DNA from: Peronospora farinosa
Taxonomy: Eukaryota; Oomycota; Peronosporomycetes; Peronosporales; Peronosporaceae
Assembly: GCA_947646735.1 (NCBI GenBank)
Contig: CANTFK010000863.1
Location: 186,001 to 250,000, forward strand
DNA: 64,000 bases
Direction: 5' to 3'
Shown here: positions 22,764-32,010 of the stretch, in pieces
Layout of the letters: each line of letters opens with the position of its first letter
Position numbering within the stretch: the stretch's first letter is position 1
Program-made: the position numbers and the translations under genes
Notes under the pieces: model-generated
Seen by the model: only the letters and a program-made list of their open reading frames with translations
What the model was told of the DNA's origin: nothing
The model's database searches: none

Positions 22764-22794
22764 GGTCCGTTTAGCGACCACCGCACCACCCGCT

Positions 22795-23980
22795 ATGGAA
22801 TCAGCGGGTGATGAACGTCATCACGCAACGCGTGATGATTTCCGCCATTTATGTGACCTCGAATGGAATGCGGTTCAGCGTATGGCTGAAACCATCGGCA
22901 ACCCTGCCGTTGGTGCCATGTTGCTCTCTCTTAGCGGAGACGACCAACATGCAACCATCGCCAAGTTCATACAACATGAACTTGACGAAGTTGTAAAGAA
23001 ACTCATCTTGCTAGAGGAGCAAGGTTCTCAACAGGTTGAACTTTTGAGAGAACAAGGCGCTCAACAAGCTGACTTGTTGATGCAGCAGGGTGCTCAACAG
23101 TCTGAACTGTTGAGACAACAGCAGGCTAGTGCTGTTGCTGCCGGGTCGACGTATGCACGTCGACCCGAGTCCTTGAAGATTGATGTCTCCAAGTACAAGG
23201 CAGTCGAAAGCGACTCCTTGTTGAGATGGTTCGTCGAGCTCGACGATGCCATTGAAGCTCGTCGCATCGATGACAATGCGATGAAGGTCAAGTTCGCCAT
23301 GTCGAACTTGGCAGGACGTGCCAAAGCTTAAGCCTTAGGGCTCAAACTGCATGACCCATACGTTTTCCCAACGTATGAAGTCTTCAAGGCGCGGCTCAAA
23401 CACACGTTTGAACCGCCTCGCGCCGAATTCAGGGCTCGGGCTGAGATCCTGGATTTGAAACAGGGTAAGCGTGATATACACGCTTACGCCCAACACATAC
23501 GATACCTCGTCAGTTGATCGTGCTTAATACAATAGATGAACACACGCAGGTTACTGTGTTCATCAAGGGTATGACAGATGGTCCTGTCAAGACCCACCTG
23601 TTCCGCTTGGAACAAGAATCGCTGGATCAAGCGATCTCTGCAGCGGAACAGGAGGACTTTAGCCTAAACAACAGGCTCACGTCCACTCGGGGTCCTATCG
23701 TCCACCGAGACGACAGGAGGGCGGAGGTCCAGAACCAATGGACCTCTCCTATGTAGAGAGCGAGCGACCTCGCTCTCCAGGGTACAAGCGATTGCTAAAG
23801 TGCAATCGCTGTCAGAAGTTGGGCCACTACGCTTATGAGTGTAGTGCCCCACGCCCAGTGTCTCGTAACACTGGTAGTGACGATCGATCGTCTGCCAAGA
23901 AGGGCCAGAGACGTGGGTCCCACGTTGCTGCGAAATCGCAACAACGTGGTGGACCATCAAAAAACGGTCGGGGTCAGTAG
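22795..23980 (+). pseudogene. gag region of the gypsy element, interrupted
   Basis: Gag is the structural nucleocapsid polyprotein. The start is the ATG at 22795. The first part (to 23331) holds three 11-residue repeats of EQGAQQxxLL type at 23017-23115, then a retrotransposon gag body (LKIDVSKYKAVESDSLLRWF). A TAA at 23329-23331 interrupts it; the same frame continues afterwards with gag-like sequence (DPYVFPTYEVFKARL). The frame then shifts near 23510 and again near 23735, after which MDLSYVE and a CCHC zinc knuckle (CNRCQKLGHYAYEC) appear up to 23980. There are thus at least one stop and two shifts. If these are real the copy cannot make intact Gag. Confidence 0.88.
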
Positions 23981-24030
23981 GGGCGGAGCGCCCTACTGAT
24001 CCAGCAACGTCAAGAGAGTTCGCGGGACTC

Positions 24031-27000
24031 TTGACGAAGGTTGCTCCCAACACACAGTCACTGTGTGTTGCCGCTCCCAGTGATGAGGTATCCCTCATCA
24101 CATTGAAGATCGAAGTGACAAAGAACATGTCACTTCGCGCCCTAGTTGATTGTGGGGCTTCGAACAACTTTGTTCGACGCCAATCGCTAGATGATCGTAG
24201 GCTCAAATATGTTGAGCGCGAGACCCCTCCAACGAGGATGACGGTGCGCCTTGCAACTGGCGCATCCGTAACAGTAAAGAAACGTGTAGTGGGAATTCAC
24301 TACACGCTTGAAGGCAAAAAGTACGATGATGATTTCATCGTACTTGATCTGGATGACAAATTTGATGTCATCCTAGGATTACCATGGCTCAGAAGGTACG
24401 AGCCATGGGTCAGCTGGCAGCATCGAACCGTGAAGATGCCTGCCGCTTGTTCATCAGATGACCATCTGATGAATGTCTTGGAGCGTTCACATGCGTGTGA
24501 ATGTACTACGAGTGAGTGTGATGGCCTCACTTGTGGTTCGGTCGTTAGTACGACTGCACAAGAACTCAGCGTGACAGACAGTCACGCTGTGGAGCAAGCT
24601 GCCGGCGGCTGTGCACAAGCACAGGCAGCGCCGAAGGTCCACCACTCGAATAAGTCGAGTGGACCGGGACATGAATGCTCGCCTAGAGGGCAGCATTCAC
24701 CGAAGAGTAAACCGGTTGCCCAGAAGCGGCAACACGGTAATCCTAGATCAACTGGAGAGTTGATCGTAGAGGATCTCGCTGTGATTGCGCCACCACAGCT
24801 AGAGGAAGTCGATGGAACAGGTTCCATCGAGCCTGCGGGAATAAGTCCCCAGGAAATGATCACTGAGGGAATAAGTCCCCAGTGTCCTGAGGGAATAAGT
24901 CCCCAGGAAATAACCGAGACGTTGAACGTCTTGGTTAATGACGGATCAAACGTAGGCGCTTATACGCTTGATCTGATCGCGCCTCCGAAGTTAACTTCGG
25001 AGATAACTCAGTTGCCTACGCTAGAACCTAAAAGGTTCTTGCGTGATCTGCGTAGTGGCAAAGTCAAGCAGATCTGTGTGCTCGTCGCAGAGGACGAGTA
25101 CATGACTGACATTCGGTCAGCAACAGTTTTTGCCGAGAATGAACGGGTTCTCAGCAGCTCATCAATGGACGAGTGTGTCTTTGATGAGAAGACTCGGATT
25201 GAGCGATATACATCGCAATCCTGGGAGTCGCTGAAGTCAAATCCTTTGTATAAGGATTTGGTCGAATTCAAGGATGTATTCCCTGAATCCGTTCCGTGCG
25301 AGTTACCTAAGGATAAAGGTACTCGACACGAGATCGACCTTGTTCCTGGCACAAAATATTGTGTCATGAAGCAGTGGCCACTGCCTCGGGAACAGGTCGA
25401 GGCGATCGACAAGTTCTTTGCCGATCGCCTAGCAGCGGGCCATGTGAGGGAGTCAACTTCACCTCACAGCTCTCCGACCTTCTGTGTGCGCAAGGCCACA
25501 GGAGGGTGGCGGATAGTGCACGCGTTCAATAAGTTGAACGCTGCAACGATACCGGCGCAAACGCCGATACCGAGAAAGGACGTAATCATAGATGGTATGT
25601 CTAAGAGTACCATCTTTTCGTCCATGGATCTGATGGATGGTTTCTATCAGATCCTAATGCGTGAACCGGACATCCCGTACACAGCAGTGAGCACTCCCAG
25701 TGGTATGCTCTGGGAATGGTTGGTGATGCAAGGGCTTAGTAATGCACCAGCCACATTCAATAGATGTGTTTCACATCTATTGAGACCGGTGCGCGAATTC
25801 GCACCGAGTTACTTCGATGATGTGTTCGTCCATAGTCGGGCTATGGACGGGAAAACAGACGTGGAAGTCCATAGACTCCACGTCCGTAAAGTTCTTACAC
25901 TTATGCGAGAGCATAAGTTGTACGCCAACCTCAAGAAGTGTACATTCGCAGCTAGCGAAATACTACTTCTTGGGTGCATCGTCGGAAAGAACGGCGTACG
26001 CCCTGATCCAGAAAAGATCAAGGCGATCACCGACTGGACAGTGCCAGTTGATGTCAAGGGACTAAGGAAGTTCCTTGGGCTAGCGGCGTACTTGCACAAG
26101 TACTCGCGCAATTACGCCGAAATGACAGTACATCTTTCTTGTTTACTCAAGAAAAATGTAAAGTGGAACTGGAACGCTGACTGTCAGCGTTCCTTTGAAC
26201 GTATCAAGCAAAGCTTGATTCAATCGCCAGTATTGGCGATTGCCGATCAAGACAGACCATTTCATGTGGTCTGTGACGCCAGTGATTTTGCAATCGGCTG
26301 CGCACTGATGCAATATGATACAGACGGCGCCGAGCGTGTCGTCTGTTATCAATCGCGTCAGCTGCAACCGGCTGAGCGCAATACCCGGTGCATGACAAGG
26401 AACTCCTTGCCATGAAGTATGCACTGGCTAAGTTTCGCGTCTATCTCTTAGGAGATAGACCGTTCATTGTATATACAGACCATGCGTCACTACGCACGGC
26501 TGTAAATAGTCCACACCTCTCGCAACGAATGGCGAGATGGTTGTCATTCTTCGCTGAGTACAACTTCTCCGTGGAGTATAAGCCGGGATGACTTAACGTC
26601 GTCGCCGATGCCCTCTCACGTCGGCTGACCTAGAGCCGACTGTGCAATCCGACAGTGATGTGAACACCACTGTCGCCACGCTGAGTACCAGCGTCTTGTC
26701 GTCGAGTTTACTCGACGACATTAGAAGGGCATGCGCACAAGATAATGATCTTGTACGCCTGATGGAGTACCTCAAGGACCCATCCACGCAAGCTAAGAAG
26801 CGCTTGCCTGCCATGTATCGATCTTCTCTAGATCCATATACCCAGCGGGACGGCTTACTGTACTACACAGCCGTCAACAACGACACGCCTCGTGTCGTTG
26901 TACCGCCACAACATGATCTCAGGTTACGGATCATGTTTGAATGTCACGATGCACCAATAAGTGGGCATCGCGGCCGTGAGAAAACTTACCTCACGGTCAG

Positions 27001-28335
27001 TCGCGACTTTTACTGGCCACGCCAGTATAAGTTTGTGCGCAAGTACGTGCGTGCTTGCGAGGTGTGTCAACGAGTGAAGCCTAGTCCTTCACTCCGTGCA
27101 CCATTGCATCCTCTACCTGTTCCGGCAGAGTGCTGGGAGTCCGTATCAATGGACTTCGTCTTTGGGTTTCCCAAAGACGCTCACGGGAATAATGGTATTC
27201 TTGTGTTTGTAGACAGGTTCAGCAAGATGGTACATCTTGTTGCTGTACCTGAGTCGATCACAGCAGAGGGCTGTGCTCGAGTGTTTATCGATACAATCTT
27301 TCGATTGCACGGTTTACCCCGTGAACTTGTGTCCGATAGGGACCCCCGGTTCACGGCTGCTTTTTGGCGTTCCGTGTTCCAAACACTTGGAACACGGCTC
27401 ACAATGTCTACTTCTGACCATCCAGAAACCGATGGTCAGACTGAACGCGCCAATCGCGTCCTCGAAGAGATTCTTCGAGGGTACGTCCACTCGTTTACGA
27501 GTTGGAGTGAGTTCTTGTCGATGGTCGAATTCGCCATCAACAACTCCGTTCATGCGTCTACGACGCATACACAGTTCTACGTGAATGGCCTTCGCCATCC
27601 ACGTGTCCCCCCCACCTTAGTAGAAGGTATCTCTAATTCAAGGGGGGAGGAACTCGCTCGAGCGAGAACCAATCTGGCTCTTGCTCATCACGCGACGACG
27701 TTATGGTCGACGCGAAAGTAACCGAAGTCGTACCATTCGACTTCGGTGAAGAGGAAGAAAGTAAGAGCGATGACGCTCTTACTGACAACGATGCTGAAGA
27801 TATCAGCATCGTTCGAGGTATCACAAGTGAGAACGGTAATGTTCTCACTGAATTAGTAACCGATATCTCTGCAGTGCATTCACAATGCACTGCAGCCAAA
27901 AGCAACGAGTCAGCTGAGGATTTCCTGCTGACTCGTGAAGCGGTAGTCCGTTTCGTGCAAGATTCCATCGCGGAAGCGTTGGATAAGCAAAAGCGAAACG
28001 CAGACAATAATGCAAGGGCAAATGCTCAAACATTTATTGAAGGTGATTTAGTTTTACTGTCAACAGTAAACCTACCTAAACATGTAGTGACTAACGTGGG
28101 CAGCAATAAATTGTTGCCCAAGTACATCGGCCCGTTTCGTGTATTGCGCCGCCTAGGCAACGCATACACGATCGAGTTGCCACGCAGGATGCGTACGCAT
28201 CCTACGTTTTACGTGGGACGTCTTCGTCCGTACGTTCAGTACGCGGCTTCTTCGAACGACGAAGATAGCCGTTATTCTCAAGAATCTCCTTCAGATCTTG
28301 TTGTCACGAACCAGATTCGATATCTGGTCGTGTAG
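24031..28335 (+). pseudogene. pol region: protease, reverse transcriptase, RNase H, integrase, in several frames
   Basis: The main frame (24031-26415) has an aspartic protease active site (DCGASNNF), a low-complexity stretch with GISPQ repeated three times, then reverse transcriptase (EWLVMQGLSNAPATFNR and the catalytic SYFDDVFVHS) and RNase H (VVCDASDFAIG). A frame change near 26390 leads to the RNase H end (26388-26591), which stops at a TGA. Another frame (26642-27721) carries the integrase: the HHCC zinc finger (GHRG, CEVCQRVKP) and the DDE core Asp, Asp, Glu (SMDFVFG, SDRDPRF, RVLEEIL). The integrase C-terminal part continues in 27703-28335 (GPFRVLRRLGNAYTIELP). So the polyprotein is split by at least three shifts and one stop. 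Confidence 0.92.
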
Positions 28336-28628
28336 AGATGAGATCTTCCCATGATATTGGACGATCTCCTGACGAGCTGTCGCCTGCTCGTTACTCAGAG
28401 AATGAACTCGCCGTTCATTCTCCAGTAGTGCGACAGCATTGTTCGCCCGAGACCTCTCATGGTTAAACCCAAGCTGTCGCACAATGTCCTCTAAGCGGCG
28501 ACGCTTATCCCGTTCGTGATCAACATCACAACGGAGCTCACGAGTTACACGGGCAAACACGTCTAACTCAGCAGCCAAGTCCGATAAAAGAATCGGACAG
28601 GGTTTTCCCTCCACCACCGCATCCGCTG

Positions 28629-28877
28629 GTGGACTCCCATGGTGGGAAGCGCTTCCTCGTGGAACGCTTACTAAAGCACCGCGAGGTGAAGGGACGTCGG
28701 ACGAGTTATCTCATCCGGTGGCATGGCTATCCGCCTTCGGCGAATAGCTGGGAACCTCGGGCCCAACTGATGTCCGACGTTCCCGGCCTTGTCGAACAGT
28801 ACGACAAGGGGCACCCGATGGTGAAGGACCATCGGAAAACGAGCGCCCAGCGCGTTCGTAAAGGGATTGCAAAGTAG
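28629..28877 (+). pseudogene. Chromodomain at the end of pol
   Basis: This 82-codon frame reads FLVERLLKHREVKGRRTSY, LIRWHGYPPSANSWEP and LVEQYD, a chromodomain of the kind fused to integrases in chromoviruses, where it directs insertion towards particular chromatin. It is separated from the integrase frame by about 290 bases that have no clear frame on the plus strand, so it may be a separate or broken end of pol. The aromatic cage residues appear partly kept (W of IRWHGY and W of NSWEP). Confidence 0.85.
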
Positions 28878-29154
28878 CAATCCCTTCACGCATCTCAGAA
28901 GAGATGCGAGCCCTCCACCAGGGCTCAGTAAGGAGGTACGCCTCCTTAGGCGCTCTTGATGAGGTGCTCAGGCACCCCGGGCATGGGTCGCCCCAAGAGA
29001 GGCATACCAGGCCTGCCTCTCTAGATAACCGGTGCAAACGATAGCATGCACCGGAAGTACTTCGTTTCTCAAATTTATTGCGGCTAGCATAAATTCTTTG
29101 AAACCAAGCCTCTTTCCCAACGTTTAAAACGTTGGTGATAAACGCGTTCCAAGA

Positions 29155-29918
29155 TTAGAGGAACGCGTCAGCCTCACGCTTCTTGTGTGGGCCATACCAT
29201 CGATGTTCAAGAAACACATCGATGTAATAGTCGTTCTCAGTGCGAAAGTTCTTCGCACTGGCGTCAAGGCCATGAAGCTTTGACGCATCAAACAACGGTA
29301 TGGGGAACCGTTCGTTGGTCTTTCCAGACCAACGATCAAGCAGATGCTTAGGTAGCATCCATGGCTTGCGATCAGGAGCAAGACGCAATACGTTGCGGTC
29401 TAAAGCCTCCTGCGTGGTGTCAACAGAAGTACCGACACCACGAGCATTAGTGTCAACAGAAGTACCGACACTATGAGCATTGATGTCAGTAGAAGCACTG
29501 ACATCACCCTTACGGTCCCCACCCGAGTCACTATCCTTCGACTCGTTTGGCGAGTCGTCTGATTCATCAGACGACCCGAACATTTTACGGTACATTGATT
29601 CACTCAATGTACCACGATCTCTCTTCGTAGCATTAGACGACGAGGTATCACCCCGGGGAGAGCCTGGGAGTGACACAGGTGGCTTTGAGTCGGATGCGTC
29701 ATCCGACTCACCAGAGTAGTCAACGACTAACTCTGGGTCAACATCTTCACGTGGCGAAGCGCTACGTGAACCTGCAACAGGCTTTGCAGGCTGATGTTGA
29801 CTTCCAGCAGACACATTAGTGTCTGCGGCTGAGGCTGTGAAGCCTCAGTAGCGGCTGCACACAGGCGTGCAGCCGAGCTCTCGGCTGCCTTAGCAGCGAC
29901 GCGCATTGACTTTGTCAT
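29155..29918 (-). CDS. Antisense reading frame inside the gypsy element
   Basis: On the strand opposite to pol, between the chromodomain and the 3' LTR, a frame begins at the ATG at 29918 (MTKSMRVAAKAAESSAARL). It shifts once near 29815 and continues as a 219-codon open frame to 29155. The product is rich in Ser/Asp (KMFGSSDESDDSPNESKDSD), has a short repeat VGTSVDTNARG, and ends with an aromatic, mixed segment (YYIDVFLEHRWYGPHKKR). I do not recognise the family. Related pieces occur on the plus strand at 55354 and 56228 next to other LTRs, so the frame is a shared part of this element group rather than a chance event. The function is unknown. Confidence 0.65.
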
Positions 29919-29997
29919 AGCGTAATTGTTGAATGAAAGGAAATTCAACAAGTTCTCCTTTCCCATAGTCACTAAACAGTCACTAATGTGACTGTTG

Positions 29998-30012
29998 GTT
30001 GAGGGGGGGTGA
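29998..30012 (+). other. Polypurine tract
   Basis: A purine-rich run (GAGGGGGGGTGA) lies immediately before the 3' LTR, where plus-strand DNA synthesis is primed in LTR retrotransposons. Confidence 0.8.
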
Positions 30013-30472
30013 TGTAACGGGGCGAGCCCGTTACATAATATTGACACTTATATGAAGTGTCAATAAAAATATTATTATAACTAATAATATTTTATCAATA
30101 TTACCTTCTCTTATAATATTGTTCCTAGATCTCCTTGAAGTTGGAGATGCCCTCTCATTGGTTGATATGGGCCATCATATCAATCAACGCGCTGACCAAT
30201 GACCGATGGACGCGCGCAATGAGTGGAGGGCAAGTTGTCAACATACATAGTTGTAGTTTAATATAGTTAACATAGGTTATAACAGATTAGTTTTATCAGA
30301 TAGCTAACTATATTAAATACAGTTTTCTTTTCCCCTACTTCTAAGCGTTTGTTTAGAAGTAAAGCTTCCTCTGCCTCTTGTGTAAGAGAGGTAATTGAGG
30401 CACCTGCTTTCACTGTAATCAGTAAAAGTAGGCTATACTGTAATCAGTATAGTCGGAGGGTGCCCCGTTACA
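30013..30472 (+). repeat. 3' LTR of the gypsy element
   Basis: It is 460 bases, TGTAACGGGG to CCCGTTACA. It differs from the 5' LTR at about six positions by eye, clustered at the A/T patch near 30095 and in the last 50 bases. It is followed directly by the ATATA target duplication. Confidence 0.97.
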
Positions 30473-30939
30473 ATATATTTGGCCTGTGATGCGCGTTCGA
30501 GTAGCAACAACCCCCCCCCCCCCAAGACCCGCTATCGGAAGCGGCCTCCCTCACCTCACGGTCCGAGAGCAAAGTAAAGGCCAGGTGGTTGATACCCCTG
30601 AAACAAGAAGAAAAAAAGACCAGAGACGACAAGCTCCTCGAACAATCTCGTTTCAAGCCCACTCTCGACAAGGTCATTCGAGTGGCTACCTACCAGCCCA
30701 CCGAGTGAAGCGTATCCACTCGAGGCCACACAGGCCTACCTCTCTCAAGGCAGACGTCTCAAGTCTTCCAAATAGTGCAATTCGCCAGCCGACGGGTGCA
30801 CAAGGTGAAAGAAGGTCATTACGCGGCATCAGGGTATCCTCTCCGACATTCGACAGTCCTGCACAGTGAGTGGTTTGTAGTCTTATCGTAATATTTAAGG
30901 AATCCACTCCACCACACAGTCACGGTGCAAGATCCAAGA

Positions 30940-31830
30940 CACTATAGCAAAGCGAAAAAAGCGACCAACAAAACAACGAAAGATTGCAACGACCAAAGAA
31001 CTATATGCTTTGAAGTCAAACAATGTATGGGAAATCGTATTGCCACCCAAGGATGCGCATCTCTTACACAACAAGTAGGTATGCAAGACCAAGACAAATT
31101 AAACGAAAGATTTCAAGCGATACAAGGCTCAAATAGATGTTTTGCAGGAACGAACAAGTGTTTGAAATAGACTTGACACATTTACGTTCGCGGCTGTTAT
31201 AATTTTGCGACTGTAAATTGATCCTAGTAGTCTTCAGGTGATGCAACATACCGGCACGTCATGGTGATGTGACATATGCGCACGTAAACGCTTAAAGGAG
31301 CACCTGGATATCTACGTGAAGGTGCCAAAGGCATGATTGTTGATGGGAAAAGATTGTGAGTTGCGGTGTGAAGATTTCAAGTGAGCTGGCATTGCAACTG
31401 AAGAAGTCGCTCTATGGCTCGAAGCAAATGGGCCAACTTTATAGCAAATGGCTACATTTTTAGCTGCGTCAAAAGGGCTTTCGATAGTGCACGACGAGCA
31501 TGTGCTAGTATTACAAGTACGAAGGTGACACATGCACAGTGGTTGAAGTTTATGTCGATGACGTGTTAGTCACGGGGACCAAGCAAAGCGCTGTAGACAA
31601 TTTTGTGTGCAGATAAAGACGTTGTCTATCAAGGACTTACGACTATGAGCAAGATTTTGGGGATACAAATTGCGCCGAATGACTCATGTAGTTATGTCTT
31701 GGACCAAGAAGTCACGATCGACATGTTGCTAAGTGGATTTTTACTAAGATAGCAAACGGGGTACGAACCCAATTGGAGACGAGTTCAATGATGACGACAA
31801 AGGTGTTTGCATTGGAATACTTGCCTCCAA
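30940..31830 (+). mobile_element. Decayed Ty1/copia reverse transcriptase fossil
   Basis: Read through stops and frame changes, the plus strand shows copia-type landmarks in the correct order: ELYALKSNNVWEIV near 31000, then CKTKTN and FKRYKAQ near 31085-31130, SLYGSKQMGQLYSKWLH near 31409-31460, and the catalytic VYVDDVLVTGT near 31548-31580. No long open frame survives and no LTRs were found. The sequence between 30478 and 30940 includes a run of at least 14 C and a basic, proline-rich open frame (30486-30869) that may belong to the same remnant. It is an old, dead copy. Confidence 0.75.
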
Positions 31831-31886
31831 GCGGTGCAAGTGGTGAGCCATGTGTAGACTCCTTCACTCGCCGGTGGAAAGCCTAA

Positions 31887-32010
31887 TGTAGCGGAGCTGC
31901 ACAGCTCTTTAACCAGAGGAAGATTTTTAGGCTAAAAGCCTCTTAGTTTTTATAGATCAAATTAAAGCTGACAAATTAAAGTCACTTGGTTTTAAAGAAC
32001 TACTTAAACG
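31887..32010 (+). repeat. LTR fragment shared with the remnant at 54.7-55.3 kb
   Basis: The sequence starting TGTAGCGGAGCTGCACAGCT is the reverse complement of the block ending at 55279. The match continues for about 120 bases with few changes (for example the AAGTCACTTGG stretch). It starts with TGTA-CGG like the complete element's LTR, so it is the beginning of a related LTR, here truncated against integrase sequence. Confidence 0.8.

Larger units (their letters stand above)
22283..30477 (+). mobile_element. Complete Ty3/gypsy LTR retrotransposon with chromodomain, with target site duplication
   Basis: The element runs from 22288 to 30472 (8185 bases), bounded by 460-base LTRs that start TGTAACGG and end TTACA. 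It is flanked on both sides by ATATA (22283-22287 and 30473-30477), a 5-base target duplication. Internal order on the plus strand is gag (zinc knuckle), protease, reverse transcriptase, RNase H, integrase and chromodomain, the layout of chromoviruses. Hand comparison of the LTRs finds about six differences in 460 bases, so insertion is recent. The reading frames are nevertheless broken several times, so the copy is probably not autonomous unless some breaks are assembly errors. An antisense frame lies between the chromodomain and the 3' LTR. The whole internal part is unusually rich in short inverted repeats. Confidence 0.96.

Noticed and set aside
22283..30477. Endogenous retrovirus rather than LTR retrotransposon
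   Set aside because: No envelope-like sense frame was found after integrase; the region holds a chromodomain and an antisense frame instead.
30486..30869. Proline/arginine-rich open frame after the gypsy element
   Set aside because: It begins in a long C-run, has no domain, and lies next to a copia fossil; it is probably remnant or chance sequence.
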